Source: Bradyrhizobium sp. MOS003
Lineage (GTDB): Bacteria; Pseudomonadota; Alphaproteobacteria; Rhizobiales; Xanthobacteraceae
NCBI RefSeq assembly: GCF_003020125.1
Contig: NZ_PYFW01000009.1
Coordinates: forward strand, 124,001-188,000
DNA: 64,000 nt
Direction of reading: 5' to 3'
Each line of letters starts with the position of its first letter. The stretch's first letter is position 1. A program made the position numbers and the translations under genes. The notes under the pieces are model-generated. The model saw nothing but the letters and a program-made list of their open reading frames with translations. It did no database searches and had not been told where the DNA came from. Of the stretch, positions 1-9,010 are shown one piece after another.

Positions 1-1
1 G

Positions 2-571
2 CCCCTATTGTCGTGTCTCATTGTCCTGATGCTCTACCTTTATAATACGGCACTGAAAGAATTCCCTGGACGATGGCGCGTGCTGCAGGTGTGTCTTGTT
101 ACGATCGTTGTCGTAATCATGGCCGTGGCCAATCACCCGCTTGGCTGGATCATCTCCCACCTGACCTTCGATCCGGTGTCAGGATACTTTCGAATGTTGA
201 TCTGGGACGCAGCTACACAAAAGATTATGGAATCTCCTTTCACCGGATACGCATTCGGCCCGCTCAATCACGACATTCTCGATACCACCATCGACTCTGT
301 GTGGCTGGTGTTTTCGCTTCGGTTCGGACTTCCTATGATTGTCCTTCTTGTTTTGGCAAACATTGCGAGCCTCCTGCCGACGAAAAGTCGCTTCACGGAC
401 GTAACGGAGGATCCCAGCGCGCCAGGTCTGCGCATCGCGTTCACCGTCGCAGTAGTGATGCTCATGTTTACCGGGCTGACGGTCCACTATTGGAATTACC
501 TCTGGATATTTTGGGGAGTATGCATCGGCATTAGGGCGTCGCTGCGGGAGTACTCGATGTATCAGGTCTAG
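2..571 (+). CDS. Wzy/O-antigen ligase-like membrane protein, 5'-truncated by window edge
   Basis: Only about 189 C-terminal residues are present and the frame is open to the left edge. Several hydrophobic membrane segments surround an extracytoplasmic stretch with RMLIWDAA, ESPFTGYAFG and then IDSVWLVFSLRFG. That order (R-x-x-W, sP-x-G-x-G, D-x-L-rxG) is typical of the C-terminal half of O-antigen polymerases and ligases (Wzy/WaaL-like), which polymerise or transfer lipid-linked repeat units at the periplasmic face of the inner membrane. It sits at the edge of a polysaccharide gene cluster that encodes a flippase and a Wzc-type kinase, which fits a Wzy role. Which of polymerase or ligase it is cannot be decided from the fragment. 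Confidence 0.7.
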   Translation, partial: PLLSCLIVLMLYLYNTALKEFPGRWRVLQVCLVTIVVVIMAVANHPLGWIISHLTFDPVSGYFRMLIWDAATQKIMESPFTGYAFGPLNHDILDTTIDSVWLVFSLRFGLPMIVLLVLANIASLLPTKSRFTDVTEDPSAPGLRIAFTVAVVMLMFTGLTVHYWNYLWIFWGVCIGIRASLREYSMYQV

Positions 572-678
572 CCCTGCCAGCCGGTCCAAACGCGAGGCTT
601 TTTTAGGCGCGGCACCACGAGCAATTCCCGTCAGCGCCGAAACGTCGTGGTAAAGCAGCCAGGAAGCCTCAGAGCCGA

Positions 679-1656
679 TTACGGCGTCCTTAGCCGCTCG
701 ATGGCCGGCCGCAGCAATTGCCATCCGCGCGATCCCAGCTGCCGTTTGCAGGCGAGAAGCCACCAACGACGCGATCTCGTGACCTTGGGGTCCAGCTTCG
801 ACGCAATGGACGAGAGGCGTTCCGATAATTCAACGTCTCCGTCATTGAAGGCTCGGCTCGCGCAACTGATCGCGTCGAGCGCCAAATGGCCCATCAACCA
901 GGACCGGAGATCGTTGACGTCTGGAAGCACCGGAGGGCAGCTATCCAGGAAATGCTCAAACGCCAGCTTGCGTTGAAGGAAGTCCTGCTCTGCCGAATAT
1001 CCGCCTGACATGTTGGCTGAATGTCGTCGATACACAGCCTGGATCGCATCGATAAAGCCGACAGGACCATGCGCTGCGAACCGCAACCACATCTCCATGT
1101 CACCGCTGTGCGTCAAATCCGGTAAGTATCCTCCCACTTTCTTCTGCAGGCTCGTTCGCACAATCACGCTCGGTGCCACCACTATATTTCTGGCGCCCCC
1201 GATTTTAATGAAATCTCGGCCGGACAGTATCTTTGTACCAGTCCCAAGTTCCGGAGGCGATGCCACGATCTCCTCGCGACCTTGATAAAGTGCGACCGCG
1301 CCGCCAAACGTGAGGCTGACGGAGGGGTTCTCATCCATCAGTCTCGTCGCCCTCTCAATCGCGCCGGGCATCAAGTAATCGTCCGCGGACAGCAAGATCA
1401 TGTAGTCTGCAGCGGCCCAGGCGATCCCCTCATTGAAGGTGGCGATGTGGCCTTTATTGGCAGAATGCCTGTGAAACTCAACCCGAGGATCAGACCGAAC
1501 CAGTTCTTGCGCAACCTGGGCCGTATTGTCTGTCGACGCATCATCAATGATGAGCACCCGCAACTCGGGTCCGCATTGCTTCAATAGGCTGTCGACGCAG
1601 TCCTTGAGGAAATGCCCATACTGATAACAGGGAATGATTGCATCGACGGAACTCAC
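679..1656 (-). CDS. Family 2 glycosyltransferase
   Basis: A GT-A fold glycosyltransferase that would add one sugar to the lipid-linked repeat unit on the cytoplasmic side. It opens with VDAIIPCYQYG, followed by LIIDDASTDNT (nucleotide-binding beta-alpha region) and LSADDYL, the D-x-D metal/nucleotide motif. I chose the GTG at 1656 (MSSVDAIIP) because it has a GGA about nine bases upstream and starts right at the conserved beta strand. A GTG at 1686 would add ten residues but has no visible ribosome site. The C-terminal third is a poorly conserved helical tail. It is divergent from the glycosyltransferase at 1830 and converges on the polymerase-like gene. Confidence 0.85.
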   Translation of the reverse strand: MSSVDAIIPCYQYGHFLKDCVDSLLKQCGPELRVLIIDDASTDNTAQVAQELVRSDPRVEFHRHSANKGHIATFNEGIAWAAADYMILLSADDYLMPGAIERATRLMDENPSVSLTFGGAVALYQGREEIVASPPELGTGTKILSGRDFIKIGGARNIVVAPSVIVRTSLQKKVGGYLPDLTHSGDMEMWLRFAAHGPVGFIDAIQAVYRRHSANMSGGYSAEQDFLQRKLAFEHFLDSCPPVLPDVNDLRSWLMGHLALDAISCASRAFNDGDVELSERLSSIASKLDPKVTRSRRWWLLACKRQLGSRGWQLLRPAIERLRTP

Positions 1657-1686
1657 GGCGCGTCCGTTCCAATGTCGCTTATCCAC

Positions 1687-1829
1687 TGCAGATCAACCGT
1701 TCATCAGATGGCGGCAAAGATAATGCCATCTATTTAATTGGATTTTTTGCTCTGCGCAACATATGTTTAATATTTAATTTTTGTGCTACTTATCGGCCTC
1801 TATAAATCCAGACGGGCGGCATTTGACGC
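1687..1829. promoter_or_regulatory. AT-rich divergent promoter region
   Basis: Non-coding gap between two divergent glycosyltransferase genes. It contains a strongly AT-rich block at about 1727-1790 (TTTAATTGGATTTTTT, TTTAATATTTAATTTTTG), in contrast to the GC-rich genes. Divergent starts imply promoters for both genes here. No single -35/-10 pair stands out. The block belongs to the recurrent AT-rich patch series described in the findings. Confidence 0.45.
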
Positions 1830-3296
1830 ATGACGGGTCTCAGCCAAAACGACCTTTCTTTACGAGGACGTGCGACACTTTGGGCACAGCGAAACTCCTG
1901 GCGGCTGCCAGGAAGCGTTAGACGCATCGCAAAGAAACTGTTCATTAGCAGTCAGTTGGCCTCCGGAAGCGACGACATTGTCGACGACTGGTCGAAGCCG
2001 CTCATGCCATACGATGCGACGGTCGCGCCGCATGCACGGGCGGCACCCGCCTCGATTCCGACCAGCAGCGTGTCGAACCCAAGCGAATTTCTTGTCTCGC
2101 CAGGCAGTGTACATTGCCTCATCGTCACTCCAGTGCTCGACGCCGGGGGCCTTGATGAATTCGTCGCCTTTCTTGCACGGCGCCTGCCCCACTTCGGATT
2201 TCGCATTACGGTTATGTGCGCACATTCATCGTCGGCACCCGTCGGACAACTGTTCACGGCCTTGCAGAGGGAAGGCACAGCGGTTATTGCCGCCTCGCCA
2301 AGCGACGCTTGCCTATGGATGGAAACGAACCGTCCTGACGTCGTCAGCGCGCACGATCCGCCCGGCTGGCTCTTGCAGGCGGCTAGTGACGCCCGCGTTC
2401 CGATCGTGGAAACGCTCCACGGCATTCCAACTCCCATCAGCACGAATTGGAGGGAGGAGCGCCAGAGATCGAAATTCGTTACCTGCTTTGTCGCGGTAAG
2501 CGAGCTCGTGAGGCGTCAGTACCTGTCGGGCAATCCGTCCTATTCTGATAGCGCGGTTATCACCATCCCCAATGCGTTCAACCAGACACACCGCCCCCTT
2601 GTGAACCGGCCAAGAGCCCGCGCCTGGCTAGGCCTCAATGACGAATTTCTTTTTCTCTCGCTCGGTCGTCACACGGTTCAGAAGAATGCATACGGCCTGG
2701 TACGGGCATTTTCCGAATTCGCAAAGGATGATCAAAAGGCGCAGCTGCTGATTGCCGGTCGCTTGGACGATGCTGTATACACGCGTCAAGTGCGTACGCT
2801 TCGCGACACGATGCCTTGCAAAGAGCGAATTCACCTCCGGCACTCGTTTCCAGATCCGTCCATCCTGCTGGCCGCCGCTGATTGCTTTGTTCTGAACTCC
2901 TTTTTCGAGGGCTGGTCATTGGCTTCCATGGAAGCCTTAAGCGCGGGGCTGCCCACAATTGTGAGTGACGTCGGCGGCGCGCGTGAACAACTCGGTATGG
3001 ACGGCAGCCGCGGATTCGTTGTGGCGAACCCGGTTGGCGATCCCGAAAGCGCAAATTGGCACAGCTCGAGTCTAATGCGATTTCAGCCACAAAAAAATAA
3101 GGATGAACTCGTCTCCGCTATGAAGTCAGTCGTCGCACACCGAGAGTACTGGTCAGGGGTACGCGGACAACTGTCTGCGGATTCAAAAAGCCGCTTCGAT
3201 CCTGTCATATGTTCCAAGCGGCATGCGGAGATCCTTCTTCAGGCGATTTCACGATCTATGGTCAAGAGTGAATTCGCGGATTGTGGTCGCCCGTAG
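1830..3296 (+). CDS. Family 4 glycosyltransferase (GT-B fold)
   Basis: 488 residues, longer than the usual 360-400, because of an N-terminal extension of about 90 residues before the first Rossmann half (LIVTPVLDAGGLDEFVAFL). The acceptor half carries VETLHGIPTP and a VAVSELVRR segment. The donor half has FLSLGRHTVQKN, LLIAGRL and the C-terminal signature FVLNSFFEGWSLASMEALS (E-x7-E retaining motif) with GLPTIVSDVGG. These are the hallmarks of Glycos_transf_1/GT4 retaining enzymes that use nucleotide sugars in the cytoplasm. The gene stands alone on the plus strand between minus-strand operons. The sugar cannot be predicted. Confidence 0.88.
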   Translation: MTGLSQNDLSLRGRATLWAQRNSWRLPGSVRRIAKKLFISSQLASGSDDIVDDWSKPLMPYDATVAPHARAAPASIPTSSVSNPSEFLVSPGSVHCLIVTPVLDAGGLDEFVAFLARRLPHFGFRITVMCAHSSSAPVGQLFTALQREGTAVIAASPSDACLWMETNRPDVVSAHDPPGWLLQAASDARVPIVETLHGIPTPISTNWREERQRSKFVTCFVAVSELVRRQYLSGNPSYSDSAVITIPNAFNQTHRPLVNRPRARAWLGLNDEFLFLSLGRHTVQKNAYGLVRAFSEFAKDDQKAQLLIAGRLDDAVYTRQVRTLRDTMPCKERIHLRHSFPDPSILLAAADCFVLNSFFEGWSLASMEALSAGLPTIVSDVGGAREQLGMDGSRGFVVANPVGDPESANWHSSSLMRFQPQKNKDELVSAMKSVVAHREYWSGVRGQLSADSKSRFDPVICSKRHAEILLQAISRSMVKSEFADCGRP

Positions 3297-3362
3297 TCGA
3301 CGCCCCGACGAGTATCGAGCGCTTCCGGGACTCGAGCGGTTCGCCTCGCAGTCATCGCCCTG

Positions 3363-4118
3363 CTAGCTGATCAGCCGGCTCTTCTTCCAATTGATCTTCG
3401 GCTGCGCGGTACGTTCACCAGTCGGCTCACCCGCCATAATGTATTGCTTTGCCAGGTGATGGGTCAGGAATCCAAGGGTAAGTCCATCCAATATCTTGGA
3501 TTTTGGACCTTCAAGGCCTGTGATCAGACCATCTTTGACGATCAGATTTGTATCATTGAGAAGCTTAACGGCGGTGTCCTCGACAAAGAACTTCAAATGG
3601 GTGCGGTCAAGAATTCCCGAATCTGCGTATTCAAATCGACGCTGGAAAAGCAGCGGAAGGGTCACGCTCAGATGCGCGATGTTCGGAACAGAAACAATCA
3701 CGCGCCCACCATCCATGAGCAGATTTCTGGTGATAGCCTGAAGCGTACGAGTTGGATCCGGGACATGCTCAAGGACATCAAGCAACAAGATCAGGTCAAA
3801 CTTGCTAGCCACCCGTGATATCAAATGGTCGATGTCTCCGATAATCGCGACATCGGCATGCTCTTGCAGGTCGGCCTCGAGTGCTGGATTGAGCTCGACT
3901 CCGCATGTTGTGGCAGCGGGGTAGATCGACTTAAGCCACATCAGAGTGAAGCCTGCGCCAGGTCCCACTTCAAGTATCCGAGAGGCGCGGCTAGGCAGCA
4001 ACGACCGTATCTCGCGGCGAGAGCGGCTATAGTAATTTTTCGCAGCCGAGCCCTGCGCAACACCAACGCGTCCCTGCATTTCGCCGATTTCAATTCTTCT
4101 GGAGGCTTCCAAGCTCAT
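3363..4118 (-). CDS. SAM-dependent methyltransferase
   Basis: Class I (Rossmann) methyltransferase of 251 residues. Motif I is ILEVGPGAGFTL near residue 45, an acidic SAM-ribose position is at GVELNP, and the post-motif region FDLILLLDVLEHVPDP is typical of the Methyltransf_11/23 family. Its ATG overlaps the TGA of the upstream gene (ATGA, 4115-4118), so it is translationally coupled to the glycosyltransferase-methyltransferase fusion and is the last gene of that operon. A role in O-methylating a sugar of the polysaccharide is likely by context; the substrate is unknown. Confidence 0.82.
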   Translation of the reverse strand: MSLEASRRIEIGEMQGRVGVAQGSAAKNYYSRSRREIRSLLPSRASRILEVGPGAGFTLMWLKSIYPAATTCGVELNPALEADLQEHADVAIIGDIDHLISRVASKFDLILLLDVLEHVPDPTRTLQAITRNLLMDGGRVIVSVPNIAHLSVTLPLLFQRRFEYADSGILDRTHLKFFVEDTAVKLLNDTNLIVKDGLITGLEGPKSKILDGLTLGFLTHHLAKQYIMAGEPTGERTAQPKINWKKSRLIS

Positions 4119-5605
4119 TGAACGACGCTCCCTCTGGAAACCTCCATTTGCTCCATTCCGTGATTTTCGCGAGCAAACGGCTTCAGCGATTCACGCCTTG
4201 TGGCGGTTACAACAAGGTCGGGCGCAAGTATGGGAGACAGGAGTTGCAACATCGGACCGCTTCGATGGGGAGCGCGCCTTTCGATCTTCTCGATCGCTAG
4301 ACCGGCCCGCGCACACCAACCTTGAATTTTTCCGATTGTGGTATTGTGGATCCCTACAGCCTCGAAGCTCCCCCAGCGCTGAAAGACGTTGCTGGTCTTC
4401 GCGCATTCCCAGGCATAACGAAGCGACGGTCGATTTGGCGCGCTTATGATCACCCTTCCGTCCGGAGCCAGGAGATCGACAAATAGCCTAAGCAGATGTG
4501 CCGGATCACGAACGAATTGCAAAACATCGACGAAAAGCAGCCGGTTGAACCGCTCTGCTGCAATCTTTGCTCTCGCCGTCAAGACGTCCCCTAACACCAC
4601 CTCAGCCCCGAGCTGGGCCAGGCCGTTGCCCACAACGGGGTCGAGGGGAACAGCCACCACGCGGTTTCCCCTCTCCAGCAGTCGCCGCTCGTTTGCGGCG
4701 GAGCAGGATCCAATCGATAGTACGGCAGCGTTCTTCGGTACGCCGGACAGCACTTCCTCCCTGGCCGGCTCGTAATAATCCTTCGAATACATGCTATGCC
4801 AGAGCCTAGTCTCGACGCTGAATAGCGGAACCGCGTTGTTTCCCTCACGCGCGATCTGCATCAGGACGGATAGTTGTGCGTCCAATTGTTGGCGATCGAC
4901 GCCGAGCCGGTTGATATACTTGTTCGGTAAATGGTGAGCTGAGAAGTCATCGATATTGGAGATCGGTATCAACTTCTTGAAACCGCACTGCGTGTATGGA
5001 TCAGTCGCAGCAGTGCACGGCAGGTCGTACTTGCCTTGGTGAGGTCCGACCACAAACCCGCCGGACGCAATTGCTCTCACAAGCTGCTGCCGGGTGAGCA
5101 CATAGCTGGCGGCATGCTCGTTGGTAAAATGAGCAAGGTAGTAATTTCCCCTGATCTTTACCGACGTGCAGTCCCAGTGGAAAGAGCCATGGGCCTGCGG
5201 ATAATTCAGTTCGCCGTTTGACGCTTTCTCGACGAGCATTAATCCGGCAACTTCGTCCTCATTCAAGACTGAAGTCACGTCCAGAAAAGCTCGGATGTTC
5301 CTTTCCGTTATCAGGATATCGTCTTCGGAATAGATGAACAGGTCATACTGATCAACCCGCGCTGCAAATAACTCCTTGTGCGCGAAGGGAAGCGACCAGG
5401 GATTCTTATTGGGAAGGCCAACGACACACTGGATGCCTGCTGCCGGCTTCTTGTCAATGTTGGAGATGATTATGACGTCCACGTCGAACGACATGGACTG
5501 GTATTCCTTAATCACTCGATCCAGGTAGGTGTTATTGGCAGTCCCATAGCTCGCGATCACGACCAAAAGCCGCAATGCCTTTTGATCGGCGATCCTCGAG
5601 ATCAT
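4115..5605 (-). CDS. Two-domain protein: glycosyltransferase-like N-terminus fused to a methyltransferase
   Basis: 496 residues from the ATG at 5605, which overlaps the previous stop as ATGA. Residues 1-280 begin LRLLVVIASYGTANNTYLDRV and contain FIYSEDDILI, a D-D metal-binding type motif, as in hexosyltransferases that act on a string of sugars. Residues of about 310-480 form a second domain with a degenerate motif I (VLSIGSCSAANERRL), then LLFVDVLQFVRDP and APDGRVIISAPN, matching SAM methyltransferases. The fusion suggests that one polypeptide adds and methylates a sugar. The glycine-rich SAM loop is atypical, so catalytic competence of the second domain is not certain. Confidence 0.7.
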   Translation of the reverse strand: MISRIADQKALRLLVVIASYGTANNTYLDRVIKEYQSMSFDVDVIIISNIDKKPAAGIQCVVGLPNKNPWSLPFAHKELFAARVDQYDLFIYSEDDILITERNIRAFLDVTSVLNEDEVAGLMLVEKASNGELNYPQAHGSFHWDCTSVKIRGNYYLAHFTNEHAASYVLTRQQLVRAIASGGFVVGPHQGKYDLPCTAATDPYTQCGFKKLIPISNIDDFSAHHLPNKYINRLGVDRQQLDAQLSVLMQIAREGNNAVPLFSVETRLWHSMYSKDYYEPAREEVLSGVPKNAAVLSIGSCSAANERRLLERGNRVVAVPLDPVVGNGLAQLGAEVVLGDVLTARAKIAAERFNRLLFVDVLQFVRDPAHLLRLFVDLLAPDGRVIISAPNRPSLRYAWECAKTSNVFQRWGSFEAVGIHNTTIGKIQGWCARAGLAIEKIERRAPHRSGPMLQLLSPILAPDLVVTATRRESLKPFARENHGMEQMEVSRGSVVQ

Positions 5606-6741
5606 CGGTCCAACTCTGCCCGCACCGCAGCAGCCACCCTCAAAGTATCCTCCGCGTCCATCTGCGCATAAATGGGCAGCAAAATCGACCAATCCTGGGC
5701 GAGTTCGGATTGACGCAGATCCTGCCCCTGGGGGTGGCTCGAATAGGGCTGCTCACGGTGGGCGCACATGATACCGCGGCGGGTCGCAATGCCCTTATCG
5801 AGGAGATGTTGCATAACGATGCGTTGGTCGAGGCGATCAGGGAGACGCACGCAATAGCTCTGCCAGTTGGATCGGGCCCACGCCGGCTCGGTTGGTAACC
5901 GCAGGCCTTCCAGATTGCCGAGCTGTTCGGCATATTTAGCGGCGACCGCTCGTCGGCGTGCTACCAGTTCTGGAAGTCGCTCGAGCTGTCTGCGCCCAAT
6001 TGCAGCCTGCATATCGGTCATTCGGTAATTGTAGCCGAGAACGACGTACTCCTCGAAGATCACAGACGACGAGTTGTGACGCACCGTATCCGGAACGCTC
6101 ATGCCGTGCTGGCGCAGCAGCTTGAATTTACGATCGAGCCCCGCATCCGCGGTGGTGAGCATTCCACCCTCACCGGTCGTGATCACCTTTCGCGGATGAA
6201 AGGAAAAGCACGCAATGTCTCCACGCGGCTTGCCGATCGGCTCCCATTCCCCGTCTATCCGGATCTGCGATCCGGCGGCACAGGCCGCGTCCTCGATCAC
6301 GGCGATCCCGTGGCGGCGCGCTATAGCCATGAGCGCTGCCATATCACACGGCATGCCCATCTGATGGACCGCGATGATCGCGCGCGTGCGCTCGGTGATG
6401 GCCTCCTCCAGCCGAGCGCAATCCAAATTGTATGTCTCGGGATCGATATCGACAAAAACCGGAGTGGCGCCCTGATGTCTGATGACGTTCGCGGTCGCAA
6501 TGAAGGAATGGCTGACCGTGATCACCTCGGCGCCGGCGCCGATATCCAACGCTGTCAGGGCGAGTTGCAGGGCAGTCGTACAGTTGGAGACGGCACAGGC
6601 GTGCGGCGCGCCAACAAGTGCAGCGAACTCGCGCTCGAACGCCGCCACCTGCGGACCTTGCGACACCCAGCCCGACAGCACGACCGCGCGCGCAGCGTCA
6701 GCTTCTTCGTCCGCAAGCAGCGGCAGAGCGATCGGAATCAC
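5602..6741 (-). CDS. DegT/DnrJ/EryC1/StrS-family sugar aminotransferase
   Basis: PLP-dependent aminotransferase that converts a keto-sugar nucleotide into an amino sugar. The PLP-lysine context is FSFHPRKVITTGEGG. Upstream come SNCTTALQLAL (phosphate/PLP-binding loop) and VIEDAACAAGS (the Asp that contacts the pyridine nitrogen). I place the start at GTG 6741, which forms a GTGA overlap with the stop of the epimerase gene and gives the family N-terminus (VIPIALPLL). The ATG at 6798 would add 19 residues unrelated to the family. It follows an NAD-dependent epimerase/dehydratase directly, so the pair plausibly makes a 4-amino sugar. Confidence 0.88.
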   Translation of the reverse strand: MIPIALPLLADEEADAARAVVLSGWVSQGPQVAAFEREFAALVGAPHACAVSNCTTALQLALTALDIGAGAEVITVSHSFIATANVIRHQGATPVFVDIDPETYNLDCARLEEAITERTRAIIAVHQMGMPCDMAALMAIARRHGIAVIEDAACAAGSQIRIDGEWEPIGKPRGDIACFSFHPRKVITTGEGGMLTTADAGLDRKFKLLRQHGMSVPDTVRHNSSSVIFEEYVVLGYNYRMTDMQAAIGRRQLERLPELVARRRAVAAKYAEQLGNLEGLRLPTEPAWARSNWQSYCVRLPDRLDQRIVMQHLLDKGIATRRGIMCAHREQPYSSHPQGQDLRQSELAQDWSILLPIYAQMDAEDTLRVAAAVRAELDR

Positions 6742-7739
6742 GATGCCGCCGCCTGTCGCTGGCGGTCCGAACCGAGGTCGCGTTCGGATCGCCACCATTT
6801 CACGAGATCGGCGAGCCCCTGCTCAAGCGAGACCGTGGTGCGGAAACCCAGCAAACGCTCTGCCTTGCCCGTCGAAGCCAGCCGTCGCGGCACCGGATTG
6901 ACCGAGCGCTCCGGCGCGAATTGGGGTGTCAAGCCACGGTGTCCCATCACGGACGCAAGCACCGTCGCCAGCTCGGTCAGGCTGGTTTCAGTGCCGCTCC
7001 CGACGTTGAAGACCTCATCAGTAACCTTTGCCCTGGCTCCAAGGATGTTGGCACGCGCGATGTCGCGGACGTGGACGAAATCCATGGTCTGACGGCCATC
7101 ACCAAAGATAATGGGCGGCACTCCGGCTTCCAAGCGCTCCATCCAGCGGATCAAGACCTCGGTATACCGTCCGTGGATATCCATCCGGCTGCCGTAGACG
7201 TTGAAATATCGGAATGCCACATAGTCGAGGCCGCTTACATCGTTGAAGGCCCGCAGGAGCCCTTCGTTAAACGCCTTGGCGGCCCCATAGAGCGTTCGGT
7301 TATTGTACGAATTCTGCCGCTCGGTCGTCGGAAACTCCTCGGCCATGCCGTATACAGATGCCGAGGACGCTGCGATGATCTTCTCGATATCGTGCTTGAT
7401 GCACAGCTCCAGCAGGTCATAGGTGGCATCCACCATGACTTCCTTGGCGAGGCGTGGTTCGGCTGCACAGTGAGTGATGCGGAGTGCGGCCTGGTGAAAG
7501 ACGATATCGGCCGCCTTGACGAGCGCTTCCATCAGCTTGCGATCGCGTATGTCGCCGTGAACCAATCTCACCGGCCCGCGCCCGAGCGCGCGCCGGAGAT
7601 TTTCCGGCCGGCCTCGGATCATGTTGTCTATGGCAACAATCTCGATACAGCCCTCGTCGCAGAGCTGATCAACGATGTGGGAGCCAATGAATCCGGCCCC
7701 GCCGGTGACCAGAACGCGCTTTCCCTTGAGATCAATCAA
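6738..7739 (-). CDS. NAD-dependent nucleotide-sugar epimerase/dehydratase (extended SDR)
   Basis: Extended short-chain dehydrogenase. The NAD-binding GxxGxxG is VLVTGGAGFIGSH near the N-terminus, the catalytic serine region is IIAASSASVYG, and YGAAK supplies the Tyr-x3-Lys pair. HGDIRD and FVHVRDIARA are further family marks. I favour the TTG start at 7739: it overlaps the previous stop as TTGA, has a GGAG about six bases upstream (CAGGAGAGCGTC), and begins right at the Rossmann strand. An ATG at 7763 has no ribosome site. C4-epimerase or C4/C6 dehydratase are both possible. The neighbouring aminotransferase slightly favours a dehydratase or keto-sugar-producing role. Confidence 0.82.
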   Translation of the reverse strand: MIDLKGKRVLVTGGAGFIGSHIVDQLCDEGCIEIVAIDNMIRGRPENLRRALGRGPVRLVHGDIRDRKLMEALVKAADIVFHQAALRITHCAAEPRLAKEVMVDATYDLLELCIKHDIEKIIAASSASVYGMAEEFPTTERQNSYNNRTLYGAAKAFNEGLLRAFNDVSGLDYVAFRYFNVYGSRMDIHGRYTEVLIRWMERLEAGVPPIIFGDGRQTMDFVHVRDIARANILGARAKVTDEVFNVGSGTETSLTELATVLASVMGHRGLTPQFAPERSVNPVPRRLASTGKAERLLGFRTTVSLEQGLADLVKWWRSERDLGSDRQRQAAAS

Positions 7740-8914
7740 GACGCTCTCCTGTTGTGGAACCATGTCATGACGCTTTGTGGATGCTCCGCCCGGTCGCTGA
7801 AGGCGTCGCTGGGCCGCAGGACCGCCCCGTTCCTCAATGTAGCGACAACTTCGATCGCCTGTTCCGGCAGCATCTCCGGATAGATGGGAAGAGAGAGGAA
7901 CTCGTTCGCAAGCATCTCAGTGACGGGGAGATCACCGGCACGATAACCGAGCTCGGCATAGGCTCTTTGCAGATGCACCGGAACGGGATAGTGGATCCCG
8001 GCTCCAATGCCGGCATCACGCAATAGGGTCAGCGCGTCGTCGCGCCGCTGCAGTCTGATCGCATAGACGTGATACACGTGACGGGCGTGGCGGGGCGGCT
8101 GGGGACGCGCGAATGGGAGATCGGATAGCAGTGCATGGTATCGCTCAGCGAGCGACCGACGCGCTTCCGTCCAACGCTCGATGTAGTCCATCTTGACGTT
8201 CAGTATCGCGCTTTGAATCTCGTCCATGCGATAGTTGTATCCGGGGATGACGTGGTCGTATTTCGCCTCCTGCCCCCAATCCCGCAGTAGTGACACGTGT
8301 CGCGCGAAGTCAGGCCGATCGGTTACGACCGCCCCACCCTCGCCAAACGCTCCAAGGTTCTTGCCGGGGTAGAAGCTGAAGCATCCCAGATCGCCAATCG
8401 AGCCTGCGCGGCGTCCCCGGTATTCCGCGCCGTGCGCCTGCGCGGCGTCCTCGATGACGACCAGACCGTGACGGCGTGCGATCGCCATTATCGGATCCAT
8501 GTCGGCCATCAACCCGTGGAGGTGAACCGGCAGGATCGCTTTGGTCCGCGGCGTTATGGCAGCTTCAATCAAGCCGGGATCCATCGTCCACGTTACCGGG
8601 TCGACGTCGACAAACACCGGCCTGGCGCCGCTGTAGAGAATGGCCGCGGTTGTCGCGACGAACGTCATGGATACCGTGATGACTTCGTCACCGGGACCGA
8701 CGCCCGCTGCAAGCAAGGCAAGGTGAAGCGCCGAAGTGCCGGTGTTCACCGCGCGGCAATGGGCAGTCCGGCAATAATCCGCAAAGCGCCCCTCGAAGGC
8801 CGTCACCTCCGGCCCGAGCACAAAGTGCCCGCTGCTGACGACCCTCGCTACGGCGGCGTCGATTTCCGGCTTGATCTGGCTATATTGGGCTTTCAAATCC
8901 AGGAAGGGGATCAA
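7736..8914 (-). CDS. DegT/DnrJ family aminotransferase, WbpE/WlbC-like
   Basis: 392 residues. The start is a TTG giving MIPFLDLKAQY, the characteristic N-terminus of the WbpE/WlbC/DesV group. The PLP-lysine motif is CFSFYPGKNLGAFGEGG; NTGTSALHLAL and VIEDAAQAHGA are also present. In the WbpE branch the enzyme transaminates UDP-3-keto sugars made by a WbpB/WlbA dehydrogenase, and a WbpD/WlbB acetyltransferase then N-acetylates the product. Both partner types are encoded upstream (11091-12155 and 9011-9529), which supports that pathway. An AT-rich gap of 96 bases precedes the gene, so it may be the first gene of its own transcript (7736 down to 3363). Confidence 0.85.
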   Translation of the reverse strand: MIPFLDLKAQYSQIKPEIDAAVARVVSSGHFVLGPEVTAFEGRFADYCRTAHCRAVNTGTSALHLALLAAGVGPGDEVITVSMTFVATTAAILYSGARPVFVDVDPVTWTMDPGLIEAAITPRTKAILPVHLHGLMADMDPIMAIARRHGLVVIEDAAQAHGAEYRGRRAGSIGDLGCFSFYPGKNLGAFGEGGAVVTDRPDFARHVSLLRDWGQEAKYDHVIPGYNYRMDEIQSAILNVKMDYIERWTEARRSLAERYHALLSDLPFARPQPPRHARHVYHVYAIRLQRRDDALTLLRDAGIGAGIHYPVPVHLQRAYAELGYRAGDLPVTEMLANEFLSLPIYPEMLPEQAIEVVATLRNGAVLRPSDAFSDRAEHPQSVMTWFHNRRAS

Positions 8915-9010
8915 GATTCAAGACCTTGGATTGGAGAAAATTATAAAACAAATTAACTCTCACTATTCAATTTAATCAAGCATTAAATTATACGACATAT
9001 ATCTCTCGAT
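8915..9010. promoter_or_regulatory. AT-rich intergenic patch inside the minus-strand sugar operon
   Basis: A 96-base gap that is far more AT-rich than its surroundings (ATTATAAAACAAATTAAC, CAATTTAATCAAGC, ATTAAATTATACG). All neighbouring genes on this strand are tightly spaced or overlapping, so this is likely an internal promoter or regulator-binding site that splits the minus-strand genes into two transcripts. Confidence 0.4.

Noticed and set aside
6076..7883. Long plus-strand open frames (338 and 421 codons) opposite the aminotransferase and epimerase genes.
   Set aside because: They lie opposite genes with clear family motifs and have no motifs of their own; they are antisense shadows of GC-rich codon use.
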